The translations under genes were made by a program, and so were the position numbers. Positions 37,127-45,572 of a DNA stretch of 64,000 bases are shown here, one piece after another. A model generated the notes under the pieces. The model made no database searches and was not told where the DNA came from. It saw nothing but the letters and a program-made list of their open reading frames with translations. The stretch's first letter is position 1; each line of letters starts with the position of its first letter. The DNA comes from Aquiluna sp. KACHI24 (lineage in GTDB: Bacteria; Actinomycetota; Actinomycetes; Actinomycetales; Microbacteriaceae), in assembly GCF_025997915.1 (NCBI RefSeq), contig NZ_AP026677.1, positions 868,001-932,000 of the forward strand, written 5' to 3'.

Positions 37127-37729
37127 GTGAAGCGCATCGAATACCGACCCCCCACCGCAATTGCATTTGCAATCACCACTTGGGTTCTCACCCTCGGAGT
37201 CCTGGGAGCCGAACTTTATGTTCAGTTCAACCCCGCCGCGATTCTGATCGCACTCGCAGTTTGCTACGGAGCGTTTCTGATTTTCATCAGACCAAAGGTT
37301 GTCGTTGATGGCGACGGCATCGAAATCATCAACCCGCTGGTTCGCTACGAAATCGGCTGGCAGCAGGTCGAAGCCGTTGATGCTCGCTTCAGCTTCTTCG
37401 TTCAGGTCAATGGTAAGAAGATTCATGCCTTCGCTGCCGTTGCTTCCGGTCGCTACGCAAACCTCAAGCCCGGTGGCCTTAGACCCTTTGGAGGCTTTTT
37501 CGGACACCGTGTCGAAGGATCTGAAATCAAAGACACCGGAGTCAACGTTGAGGATGGCTCGATCAGGGCCGTTGAGTCCCCAAGATCCGATACCGGTGCA
37601 GCACTTGCCATGGCGCGCCACTACCTCGAGAGGTTCGAGGGAAGCGGAAGGCAGGGCAACGTCAGAGTGGATTACTTCTCTGTTGTGCTGCTTTCCGCGA
37701 TTCTCCTCACGGCGACCGTTTTGATTTAG
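37127..37729 (+). CDS. Membrane-anchored bacterial PH-domain protein (bPH_6-like)
   Basis: 200-residue protein with two adjacent hydrophobic segments (AIAFAITTWVLTLGVLGAEL and AAILIALAVCYGAFLIFI), then a soluble domain beginning RPKVVVDGDGIEIINPL and containing YEIGWQQVEAVDARF, the pattern of the actinobacterial bPH_6 domain. A last hydrophobic segment closes the protein (VVLLSAILLTATVL). GTG 37127 is the start. Function is unknown. It is on the plus strand between genes of a minus-strand importer operon and fills the gap almost exactly, ending three bases from the permease stop. The reverse frame over the same bases is Asn/Gly-rich and looks non-coding. Confidence 0.75.
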   Translation: MKRIEYRPPTAIAFAITTWVLTLGVLGAELYVQFNPAAILIALAVCYGAFLIFIRPKVVVDGDGIEIINPLVRYEIGWQQVEAVDARFSFFVQVNGKKIHAFAAVASGRYANLKPGGLRPFGGFFGHRVEGSEIKDTGVNVEDGSIRAVESPRSDTGAALAMARHYLERFEGSGRQGNVRVDYFSVVLLSAILLTATVLI

Positions 37730-37732
37730 CAA

Positions 37733-38800
37733 TTAGGCCTTCTTAGCCTCGCGAGCCAAAGCACGATCCTTCTTGGTGATGCGGCGCTTTTGACGTGGGT
37801 CAAAGGCGTCACGAAGACCATCACCGATGAAGTTGATGCTTAGAGCAATCGAGATGATGAAGAAGCCTGGCCACCAGAACAACCAAGGACGAGTGGTAAA
37901 CGCGTTCTGGTACTGGTTGATTAGCTGACCCAGCGAAACATCTGGTGGCACAACTCCAAAGCCCAAGAAGGACAGCGCGCTCTCTAACAGGATTGCTCCT
38001 GACATCAGAAGGGTCACCGCAACGATGATGACACCAACGGCATTTGGCAGGATGTGCTTGAAGATGATGCGGCGGTTTGAAGCACCAGCCACTCGAGCTG
38101 CATCCACAAACTCGCGCTCACGCAAGGTTAGGAACTCAGCTCTGACCAATCGGGCAAGCCCTGTCCAAGCGAAGAATCCGAGCATCACCGCCAATACCAC
38201 GGCACCTAGGTTTCCAAACTGGAAACCGATCACCGAACCCAGGATGATGGTTGGAATGGTGATGATGAAGTCGGTGAAGCGCATCAGGATGGCATCTGGC
38301 CAACCGCGTAGGTAGCCGGAGACTGCTCCGATAACGGTTCCGATGGTTGCGGCTAGCAAACCGATGATCACCATAACGACGATGGACTGCTGAGCACCTC
38401 GCATAACAAGAGCGAAGTAGTCACGACCGATGTCGTCCTGACCGAATGGGTGCTCACCAATCTGAACTCCGGTGCCATCGATGAACTCTGGGAACAGATC
38501 CAGGGTTGGGCAGCCAATGGTGCCATCTGGGCAGTCCTCGTACTGAAGCTCTGGTAGGTCGGTGATGGAGTACTTCCACCAACCTGGAACCGTGATCGGC
38601 TCCTCCTCGCTACCTAGGTGTAGACCACCAGCGGTGAATACAAATAGCACGATGCCGATTAGCGATACCAGCGAGATCATCGCGGCACGGTGACGGAAGA
38701 AGCGGCGGCGAACAATCTGAGACTGGCTTAGGCCCTCGGTCTCTTTGTTGGCAATTGCGTTCTCGTTGCCCTGGCTGTCAGGGTTCTTAGTTTCTGCCAT
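37733..38800 (-). CDS. Peptide/nickel-type ABC permease (DppC-like)
   Basis: 355-residue inner-membrane permease. A hydrophilic N-terminus of about 35 residues is followed by a first membrane segment (ISLVSLIGIVLFVFTAGGL), a long extracytoplasmic loop that includes two cysteines (YEDCPDGTIGCPTL), and the five-segment BPD domain with the EAA-type loop EFLTLREREFVDAARVAGAS and KHILPNAVGVIIV. It lies two bases from the DppB-like gene. Confidence 0.92.
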   Translation of the reverse strand: MAETKNPDSQGNENAIANKETEGLSQSQIVRRRFFRHRAAMISLVSLIGIVLFVFTAGGLHLGSEEEPITVPGWWKYSITDLPELQYEDCPDGTIGCPTLDLFPEFIDGTGVQIGEHPFGQDDIGRDYFALVMRGAQQSIVVMVIIGLLAATIGTVIGAVSGYLRGWPDAILMRFTDFIITIPTIILGSVIGFQFGNLGAVVLAVMLGFFAWTGLARLVRAEFLTLREREFVDAARVAGASNRRIIFKHILPNAVGVIIVAVTLLMSGAILLESALSFLGFGVVPPDVSLGQLINQYQNAFTTRPWLFWWPGFFIISIALSINFIGDGLRDAFDPRQKRRITKKDRALAREAKKA

Positions 38801-38802
38801 TT

Positions 38803-40347
38803 TTACTTACCACTTCCTACGCGGATACGAGGGTCTAGTGCGGAGTAAAGCAGGTCCGCTACTAGGTTTGCCGTCAGGGCAAGGAAAGCCGTCAGGATGA
38901 ATACACCCATCAGCAGGTTCAGGTCATAGCCGTTGATGGCTCGGTTGAACAGGTTTCCCATTCCGTACCAGCCGAAGATCTGCTCGGTGATGATTGCACC
39001 ACCGATAACACCGGCGAAGTCCACGACCACGATGGTGGCGATTGGAATCAGGGTGTTACGGAAAGCGTGACGCATGATCACGGTGCGCTCATTCAAACCC
39101 TTAGCTCGTGCGGTGCGAATGTAGTCCTGGTTCAAGACCTCAAGCATTGCGCCACGGGTGTAGCGAACATAACCAGCAAATGAAATCAGGGTTAGTGCAA
39201 TCGTTGGCAAGAACAGGTGCAGCAGAATGTCCAGCGCGGTGAACCAGAAGTTATCGGTTCCCAGCAATGGGTTTACCTGACCGGCAGTTGGGATTGGACG
39301 ACCGGCAATAGCGTCGGTGGCGGCATATGGAGCCCACTCGACCATGAGCTTGTCGGTGTAAACCAAAACCCACATCACGATTGAGGTGATGATTGTGGTC
39401 CTTACCACTGGACCGCGGTCGACTTTCGCAAACACGATCGAAAGCACCACTGCAATAACAATCGACGCAATCAACATCAAGGTGAAGTTACCCAAGCGGC
39501 CACGCATGTCAAAGATGTCGTTGATAAAGCCATAGGACAGAGCAAAGACTGCAACCATGCTCAGTGAGGCGAACAGGGCCTGACGGTTTTGAAGACCAAC
39601 GGATAGCTGCACGACTCCAACCGCCGCACCGGCACCAAGGCCGGCAACCAATATTGGTCCAAGCGATGGGTTTGCGAACCAGCCGGTGGCACTCAGCAGT
39701 GACAGTAGGCCAAAGGTAGATGCGAAAGCGACACCGAATACGGTCAGCACTCTTGCTCTGGAGCCAGAGATAACACCAGCCCAGAAGAATCCCGCAAAGA
39801 CCGACAGACCAATCAACCACGGCATTGTGATCTTGGGGTCATAGAGGAAGTCATTGAAACCAATTGCGAGGTACTGCTTTAGCAAAACCGCTACCCAGAA
39901 GATTGGTAGCGAGAACAGCAAGAAGGCAACAAAGGTCATCGTGTAGTCAAAGCGTGAGTACTGTCGAAGACCAGAAACGATACCCAGGGTGATACCCAGC
40001 AGCATTGCCAGGATGGTCGCACCTAGGACCAGGCGAATTGAGGTTGGGATAGCAGCCCCAACCAGCTCTGCTACCGGATAACCGTCACGCGCGGTGCCAA
40101 GGTCAAATTGACCGATGAATGCACCGAGGACGCCTCGTAGCCAGAGGAAGTATCGAAGTGGTGGCGGAACATCGAGGTTCAGCTCCCTGGTCAAGGTAGC
40201 AATCTGCTGCTCCTTGGCTGGGTCTGAGCTCAGTCTGAGATCCGCCAACGGGTCTGCGGAATAGGCAGACATGTTGTAGATAAGAAAACTTGAACCTAAG
40301 AGGATGACCGCTGTCGTAGCGAGTCTCCTCAGGATGTAAGAGAACAC
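38803..40347 (-). CDS. Peptide/nickel-type ABC permease (DppB-like) with large internal insert
   Basis: 514-residue permease, against about 310-340 for DppB/OppB. The N-terminal segment (MFSYILRRLATTAVILLGSSF), the block around 80-165, and the C-terminal EAA loop (MLEVLNQDYIRTARAKGL, then FRNTLIPIATI) are normal. Residues about 172-345 form an insert with five or six extra hydrophobic segments. Similar enlarged permeases occur in some Actinobacteria, but the role of the insert is unknown. The gene starts 89 bases after the binding-protein gene, with a strong hairpin in between. Confidence 0.9.
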   Translation of the reverse strand: MFSYILRRLATTAVILLGSSFLIYNMSAYSADPLADLRLSSDPAKEQQIATLTRELNLDVPPPLRYFLWLRGVLGAFIGQFDLGTARDGYPVAELVGAAIPTSIRLVLGATILAMLLGITLGIVSGLRQYSRFDYTMTFVAFLLFSLPIFWVAVLLKQYLAIGFNDFLYDPKITMPWLIGLSVFAGFFWAGVISGSRARVLTVFGVAFASTFGLLSLLSATGWFANPSLGPILVAGLGAGAAVGVVQLSVGLQNRQALFASLSMVAVFALSYGFINDIFDMRGRLGNFTLMLIASIVIAVVLSIVFAKVDRGPVVRTTIITSIVMWVLVYTDKLMVEWAPYAATDAIAGRPIPTAGQVNPLLGTDNFWFTALDILLHLFLPTIALTLISFAGYVRYTRGAMLEVLNQDYIRTARAKGLNERTVIMRHAFRNTLIPIATIVVVDFAGVIGGAIITEQIFGWYGMGNLFNRAINGYDLNLLMGVFILTAFLALTANLVADLLYSALDPRIRVGSGK

Positions 40348-40379
40348 AGTGTTGCCTTTCCAAATGCCTTACCGCAGTA

Positions 40380-40413
40380 AAGGTGGCACCTAGACAAGTC
40401 TAGGTGCCACCTT
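40380..40413 (-). terminator. Strong intergenic hairpin between binding-protein and permease genes
   Basis: A perfect 16-bp inverted repeat with a two-base centre (arms 40380-40395 and 40398-40413, core GGTGGCACCTAGAC). On the minus strand it is followed by TTTACTGC, so the U-tract is weak. Such hairpins after a binding-protein gene usually stabilise that mRNA and let only part of the transcripts go on into the permease genes. Confidence 0.6.
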
Positions 40414-40436
40414 ATACGGCTTGTACTAGTTAGCTA

Positions 40437-42290
40437 CTAGTACTTCCACTCCCAGAAGTTCCAAACCAGGTTTGGAGATAGAGGAGCTGGCTTCACATTC
40501 TTCAAAGTAGCGTTGTGAGCGGTTACAGCAGGGTGCTGGAAGATACCTAGGGTTACTGCGTCCTTGATCAGTAGCTGCTCTGCCACACCGATGGTGGAGA
40601 TTAGCTCTGACTTGGATAGCTTGCCCTCTAGGCGAGCAAGAGCGGCGTCCATTGCGTCAGACTTGTAGCCCAAGAAGTTGTTCGCTCCGTCGGACTTGAA
40701 GTTGGCGTTGGTACCGGTCTGGCTGACCGAGGTTGGGCACCATGCGAAGAATGCAGCGTCGTACTTGTTAGAAGTAAGAGCTCCACCCCATGCAGAGTTA
40801 CCGGTTGCCTCAACATCAAAACCAGCCTTTGCAGCCTCAGCCTTGATTAGAGCAGCCTCAGCTGCACGACGAGCGTTCGATGGGGTACCCCATAGAAGCT
40901 TGATCTTTACAGGAGTGTTTCCTGCACCAGCGGTTGGGTAGTACTGCTTTACAAGTTGTAGCGCCTTAGCGGTGCGGCTTGCCTGAGTTCCAGCGGTGTA
41001 CTTAGACACACCAGACTTTGCGGTTACCTGCTCGTAGCCCTCCTGGCCAGGTAGTAGGAACACGGAGTTCACTAGCTTGGCGCTTGGGTTGATTGGCTTG
41101 ATCAGGGTGTCAACGATCTGCTGACGTGGAACCGAAAGTAGGAATGCGGTACGTAGGTCACGAGCCTTCTTGCCGTTACCTGCGAATACACCGGTGTAGG
41201 AGTCTGGCTCGTCTGGGCCGTCACCAACGCGAACGTCGATGTGCTCGTAGCAAGCGTTAACTCCACCGATGACCTTGACACCCTGCATTGCCTTTAGCTG
41301 AGCAACTGCGTCAGCGGTTGCCTGGCCCTGGTAGATGTCAATTTCCTTGTTCTGAAGTGCCTGAGAAGCAGCAGTCGAGTCAGAGAGCATACGGAAGACG
41401 ATGGTCTTGATTCCGTTGGTCTTTGGACCGGAGTTGTACTTCGGGTTTAGCTTCAGGGTTACGCTCTGGTCTGCGACAGCGTTGTCAACCATGTAGGCAC
41501 CGTTTACAACCAGGATTAGTGGGTTGGTGGAGCCGTTGATGGTCTTGGTGTCGTAAACAGTTGACCAGACGTTACCGATCTTCTTTAGGTTTGCGGTGTC
41601 CTTCTTCTCGAAGTACTGAAGGAACTTGGCCTTAGCTGCAACGTTCTCAGCTGCGGTGCCTAGCTTCTTCTTGCCCTCTGCCATGAGAACTAGGGTGTGA
41701 ACTGGTGAAACACCAGGGCCTAGGATCTCCCAGTCTGGAAGGAACTTCTTGTAAGTGATGGTCACGCTCATCTTGTCCGCGGACAAAACTGGGGTTCCAA
41801 CAACGTTCTCGTCGTAGAGACCACCGTATCCGAGCGAGTCGAATGCAGGGGCTACGTCACCGGCTGCTGGGTCACCAAGCTTGGCGTCCTTGGAGTACTT
41901 CGATGAGGAAAGCACGTGGCTCAATAGAAGGTCAACACCGTCGATTGGGGTGCCGTCTGACCAGACGCGACCCTTGTTGATGGTGTACTGAACCTTCAGT
42001 CCCTTGGAGTCGTTAGAAACGATCTTGTAGGAACCTAGAACATTGTTCTTCTTGAGGTTTCGGTTGTTGTCGTAGTAAATGAAGCCCATGCTCTGCACGT
42101 AGCTAATGTCACCGTTAATGGTGACGTTAGTGTCTGGCTGAGATGGGTTCAATGAGGTGAAAATGTTTGAAGTCACGATTACTACCGTGCTTCGGGTTGC
42201 TGCTTCAGCTGGGCCGATTAGACCTGCTGTCGCAAGCGCCGCAGTGGCAAGACCTGCAACCGCAGTCTTCAAAGAGCGCTTTAGCTTCAT
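40437..42290 (-). CDS. Peptide-type ABC transporter substrate-binding protein
   Basis: 617-residue SBP family 5 protein. The N-terminus is a signal peptide: basic MKLKRSLK, a hydrophobic stretch to about residue 24, and a likely AEA-A cleavage near 30. The mature part has the usual family 5 blocks, such as YTINKGRVWSDGTPIDGVDLLLS and TVSITKY-like strands. No lipobox cysteine is present, which is odd for a Gram-positive binding protein. It ends in aromatic NLVWNFWEWKY. The ATG has GGAGAG upstream, and a good promoter lies at 42366-42393. It is probably the most highly expressed gene of the importer. Confidence 0.9.
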   Translation of the reverse strand: MKLKRSLKTAVAGLATAALATAGLIGPAEAATRSTVVIVTSNIFTSLNPSQPDTNVTINGDISYVQSMGFIYYDNNRNLKKNNVLGSYKIVSNDSKGLKVQYTINKGRVWSDGTPIDGVDLLLSHVLSSSKYSKDAKLGDPAAGDVAPAFDSLGYGGLYDENVVGTPVLSADKMSVTITYKKFLPDWEILGPGVSPVHTLVLMAEGKKKLGTAAENVAAKAKFLQYFEKKDTANLKKIGNVWSTVYDTKTINGSTNPLILVVNGAYMVDNAVADQSVTLKLNPKYNSGPKTNGIKTIVFRMLSDSTAASQALQNKEIDIYQGQATADAVAQLKAMQGVKVIGGVNACYEHIDVRVGDGPDEPDSYTGVFAGNGKKARDLRTAFLLSVPRQQIVDTLIKPINPSAKLVNSVFLLPGQEGYEQVTAKSGVSKYTAGTQASRTAKALQLVKQYYPTAGAGNTPVKIKLLWGTPSNARRAAEAALIKAEAAKAGFDVEATGNSAWGGALTSNKYDAAFFAWCPTSVSQTGTNANFKSDGANNFLGYKSDAMDAALARLEGKLSKSELISTIGVAEQLLIKDAVTLGIFQHPAVTAHNATLKNVKPAPLSPNLVWNFWEWKY

Positions 42291-42365
42291 ATATCTCTCC
42301 TTCGAGGTGGGCCCTAGGTTGCTGAAACAGCCTCGTTAAAGGCAGTCCTGTCCCCAGGTGCTAAA

Positions 42366-42393
42366 ACTATAAACCTAAAGTTCACCCTGACAA
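42366..42393 (-). promoter_or_regulatory. Promoter of ABC importer operon
   Basis: On the minus strand TTGTCA (42388-42393) and TATAGT (42366-42371) are separated by 16 bases, a close match to the sigma-70 consensus. The predicted start leaves a leader of about 65-70 bases before the binding-protein ATG. Confidence 0.6.
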
Positions 42394-42508
42394 CACCCTG
42401 TAGACACTTTCGTTACCTGTTTTAAACAAATAACGACAAAATCGGAAATCACCCCTTAGCCGCGTTAGCAGAAATCGTTTACATTCCTCCCGCATTTACG
42501 CCTGACAT

Positions 42509-42514
42509 TAGGCT
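42509..42514 (+). promoter_or_regulatory. Candidate -10 box for leaderless EamA gene
   Basis: TAGGCT followed by six bases and the GTG start of the transporter gene. No ribosome-binding site lies in those six bases, which fits a leaderless transcript, as at rsmD. No -35 is at the right distance. Confidence 0.35.
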
Positions 42515-42520
42515 TTCAGG

Positions 42521-43351
42521 GTGAAAAGCGATCTTGCGGCCTTGGGTGCCGTTTTACTTTGGTCTTCGCTTGCCACCCTGGGCGTAACACTTGTTCACAT
42601 TCCTCCAATTTTGCTAACCGGTCTGGGTCTTCTTATCGGATCCGCCATCTCGCTGGTCGGCTCAAAATTCAAAATCCGAGAACTTTTGGTTCCACCAAAG
42701 GCTCTACTAATCGGCGTCTATGGCCTTCTCGGTTTTCATCTCGCGCTATTTGCTGCATTTCAAACCGCTCCGGTCGTTTCGGCAAACCTGATCAACTACC
42801 TGTGGCCTTTGCTTTTGGTCCTGCTCGCGCCTCTGTTTACTAAGTCCAAACTCAAGTTCACTCACGTGATTGCTGCACTAATTGGTTTTGCCGGGGCGGC
42901 AATCGCAATCCTCTCGGGAGGTGGGGCTGGGTTCAGTCTTGAGATCGGCTATCTATTCGCTCTACTTGCAGCGATCATTTGGGCGACCTATTCACTAATG
43001 AGTGCCAAGCTCGAGGGGTTGAGTAGCAACTCTGTTGGCAGCTTTGCCTTTGTCTCGGGAGCATTGGCGCTGGGTCTGCACTTTGTACTCGAGCAGCCAG
43101 TTGCAATCACCCCGCAGGACTGGTTCTTCATCTTGCTGATGGGTCTAGGCCCGCTTGGTGGAGCTTTTTATCTGTGGGACTATGCACTGAAAACCGGTAA
43201 TCCTCAGCGAGCAGGTTTGATTTCTTTTGCGACTCCAGTGCTGTCAACGACTTTTCTGGTGATCGCTCAGGGCAAGGCACCAAGTTTTGAGATCTTCCTG
43301 GCTGCAGCGCTGATTGTCGTTGCAGCTTGGATCGGTAGGAGTGTGAAGTGA
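42521..43351 (+). CDS. EamA/DMT-family transporter
   Basis: 276-residue membrane protein with ten hydrophobic segments in two EamA repeats, from LAALGAVLLWSSLATLGVTL to the last segment IFLAAALIVVAAWIGRSV. Aromatic exporters of the YddG type have similar size, but the substrate cannot be deduced. The GTG start has no ribosome site. The stop overlaps the MFS gene start, so the two transporters are co-translated. Confidence 0.88.
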   Translation: MKSDLAALGAVLLWSSLATLGVTLVHIPPILLTGLGLLIGSAISLVGSKFKIRELLVPPKALLIGVYGLLGFHLALFAAFQTAPVVSANLINYLWPLLLVLLAPLFTKSKLKFTHVIAALIGFAGAAIAILSGGGAGFSLEIGYLFALLAAIIWATYSLMSAKLEGLSSNSVGSFAFVSGALALGLHFVLEQPVAITPQDWFFILLMGLGPLGGAFYLWDYALKTGNPQRAGLISFATPVLSTTFLVIAQGKAPSFEIFLAAALIVVAAWIGRSVK

Positions 43352-44523
43352 GTTTTCAAAAGCGCTCTTTGGTTCGCCCAATTTACGCCCCCTCGCTGTT
43401 GCTAAATGCCACCGAGGCGGCGCTACTACCGGTCCTGCCAGTGAGCGCAGTTAGCTATGGGCTCGGGCTTGCCGAAGCCGGTGTCGTGGTTACCGTGATG
43501 ATGGTCTCGGCCATGCTTTTTGAGATTCCAGCGAGCTGGCTCACCACTCGCCTTGGCGAGCGCCGAGCCATGCTGCTAGCCACCGTCTCCGCAACCGCAT
43601 TGCTCTCGCTTGCCTACTTCAACCTTGGCTATGTTGCACTCTTGGTGGCAGCCGCTGGTTTTGGTTGCAGCTATGCGCTGTTTGGACTTTCGAGACACTC
43701 TCTCCTCACCCACCTCACCCCTCCTGAAGTGAGGCCCAGGGCCATGGCGCTTCTGGGTGGAATGTTTCGAGGTGGTTGGGCACTTGGACCAATCATCGGT
43801 TCGTTTGTGATTGCATTCTTTGGTCTGCAGAGCGCTTACCTTCTTGCCATGGCGCTGGCAATTGCATCAGGTGTGATTGTCTACTCAGTCAAGGCCGAGA
43901 AGCTGGCCTCTCCCCCATCTGGCCAACACGGCAATGTCTGGGCCGTGGCAAAACGTGAGGCTCCCAAGCTACTGACCCTCGGTGTTGCCTCAGGCATCAT
44001 CTCGGGCGCAAGGGCCATCAGGCTCATCGGGCTACCGCTTCTAGCAGTTGCACTTGGCATCGATGCTGCAACCAGCTCGTTTATATTCGGCGTAACAGGA
44101 CTTATTGACTTCGCACTGTTCTATGTCTCTGGCATCATCATGGAGAAATACGGTAAATTCTGGTCTTCGGTCCCCACCTTGATGATGCTTGGGGTTGCCT
44201 ACCTTTTCGCCTTCTTTGTGACAGACCTGACCACCTTCTGGATCCTGGCTGCCATCACATCGCTGGCCAATGCGCTTTCAGCCGGTATCAACATGGTTCT
44301 CGGGGCGGATCTCGCCCCCGAGGGAGCAAGAAGTGAGTTCTTGGCCTCGTTCCGCCTACTAACCTCCGGGGGTAGCGCCTTTGCACCGGCCTTGATTTCA
44401 GGCATCACGGCATTTGCTGGGTTACCAGCAGCTTTGACAATCACGGGGCTAACCAATTTCGTCGGAGCGTATTTATTTTGGAAGTACCTACCCATCTATG
44501 CACCGGACCGGTCAAGGGATTAG
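43348..44523 (+). CDS. Major facilitator superfamily transporter
   Basis: 391-residue MFS protein with about 12 hydrophobic segments. The loop after segment 2 carries LTTRLGERRAMLLATV (a variant of the G-x-x-x-D/E-R-x-G-R-R motif). The second half has a shorter central loop than sugar porters. It resembles drug-type exporters, but no substrate can be assigned. GTG at 43348 overlaps the EamA stop by four bases, and its last 12 bases overlap the convergent pilus gene. Confidence 0.87.
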   Translation: MSFQKRSLVRPIYAPSLLLNATEAALLPVLPVSAVSYGLGLAEAGVVVTVMMVSAMLFEIPASWLTTRLGERRAMLLATVSATALLSLAYFNLGYVALLVAAAGFGCSYALFGLSRHSLLTHLTPPEVRPRAMALLGGMFRGGWALGPIIGSFVIAFFGLQSAYLLAMALAIASGVIVYSVKAEKLASPPSGQHGNVWAVAKREAPKLLTLGVASGIISGARAIRLIGLPLLAVALGIDAATSSFIFGVTGLIDFALFYVSGIIMEKYGKFWSSVPTLMMLGVAYLFAFFVTDLTTFWILAAITSLANALSAGINMVLGADLAPEGARSEFLASFRLLTSGGSAFAPALISGITAFAGLPAALTITGLTNFVGAYLFWKYLPIYAPDRSRD

Positions 44524-44919
44524 GTAGCTCTGCGCGCTCGATCTTTTGCAAATCAGCTGGCGACTGGTACTTATCGGCAACTGCACTTTCGCACACAGTT
44601 CTAGGGTCGATCTAGCTCCAGAGACAGTGGCTCTGGAGCTGTGTATTTCGAGCCCAGACGCTGCGATGTTGGCCAAATAGTGGTTCAGGTTATCTCTTAG
44701 CGCAGCCAGCTGAGGGGCTCCGACCCGGAGCGATCGCTCGTGAGCATAGATAATGCCAAGATCGGCCACCCCTTGCAATCTGTTCGCCAAAGCCATGGCG
44801 GACACCACGTTGGCTGAGAGCATAAAGGTCAGGATCAAAAGAGCCAAATAGCCAGCAACCAAAGGAGCTATGGTTCCGTCATCTTGGTCCAAGCGCTGAG
44901 CTTTGAACAGCTGTGGCAT
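44512..44919 (-). CDS. Tad-locus secreted/minor pilin-like protein (Rv3654c type)
   Basis: 135-residue protein with a short basic/acidic leader (QRLDQDDG), then one hydrophobic segment (TIAPLVAGYLALLILTFMLSANVV) and a soluble domain with two cysteines. This is the plan of the last gene in actinobacterial tad loci (Rv3654c-like). The position +5 after DDG is not Glu, so normal prepilin cleavage is doubtful. It overlaps the upstream TadE-like gene by 41 bases. Confidence 0.65.
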   Translation of the reverse strand: MPQLFKAQRLDQDDGTIAPLVAGYLALLILTFMLSANVVSAMALANRLQGVADLGIIYAHERSLRVGAPQLAALRDNLNHYLANIAASGLEIHSSRATVSGARSTLELCAKVQLPISTSRQLICKRSSAQSYLIP

Positions 44920-45244
44920 TACCTATCACCACCTCAAGGTGGACGAGGTTTCCTTTGGGGCAACTACCTGAACATCGCATACTCACCGAGCGCAGTTGTT
45001 TACCCCAGCTTTGCGCGAGATACGCAGCCTGTTGATAGCTCAGCTGCCTCACTTCAGCGTTGCTATCAGAACCGAGAGTGGCAAACCGCAGCGCATTTCT
45101 AGCGATGGATTCGGCTGCAAGCTGGTCGCTGAGTTGCGAGTAGAGCGCGAGTCCTGGACCAATCGGTGCGATGAGCAACACAATCCACACCACCAGCTCT
45201 AGAACCGTTGAGCCGCTAGAGCCTCTCAGTAGCTGCCTGAACAC
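44879..45244 (-). CDS. TadE-like minor pilin
   Basis: 121-residue TadE-type protein. The leader FRQLLRGSSG is followed by STVLELVVWIVLLIAPIGPG, where Glu sits at +5 after Gly. That is the prepilin-peptidase site expected for Flp/TadE proteins, and the only clear one in this locus. A soluble domain with two cysteines (CSGSCPKG) follows. It overlaps its neighbours on both sides, so the three small genes are tightly coupled. Confidence 0.72.
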   Translation of the reverse strand: MFRQLLRGSSGSTVLELVVWIVLLIAPIGPGLALYSQLSDQLAAESIARNALRFATLGSDSNAEVRQLSYQQAAYLAQSWGKQLRSVSMRCSGSCPKGNLVHLEVVIGNATAVQSSALGPR

Positions 45245-45572
45245 TTATTTGCCCTGCGGGTTCACCCATCAACCCCATGCCTGGAATCGAATACTGAACC
45301 GTAATCTGAGTCAGCAAGTCGCCCTTTTGCTCCTGAACTTGAAAGCTCGCCAGCTCTGGGAGTGATAGCTGAAGCCGCTGTAGCAAATACTCTCGCTGCG
45401 ATGCAGCTCCGTAGTTAGCCAACTTGCTGGCCGACTCAATTGCCAGATCGCGTATTACCAGTGAGTAGTAGCCGGCCATCGCTAATGCCAAAACACTGAG
45501 AGTGATAAGGGTGGCAAATACGATGTTTGCCAAACCTGCCAACACTGCGCTGCCGCGATCAGAACGAAACAA
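45216..45572 (-). CDS. TadE-like pilus protein
   Basis: 118-residue protein: short leader MFRSDRG, hydrophobic segment SAVLAGLANIVFATLITLSVLALAM, then a soluble region. The plan is that of TadE, but the +5 position is Ala, not Glu. The start is a TTG at 45572, which overlaps the small Flp-like gene by 14 bases; I chose it because the conserved DRGSAVL stretch begins right after it. Identity is by context and shape. Confidence 0.65.
   Translation of the reverse strand: MFRSDRGSAVLAGLANIVFATLITLSVLALAMAGYYSLVIRDLAIESASKLANYGAASQREYLLQRLQLSLPELASFQVQEQKGDLLTQITVQYSIPGMGLMGEPAGQISVQAATERL

Noticed and set aside
37073-37732. 219-residue minus-strand frame that would keep the importer operon contiguous
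   Set aside because: Asn/Gly/Asp-rich, no domain, no membrane segment; the plus-strand frame has a PH domain and membrane segments.
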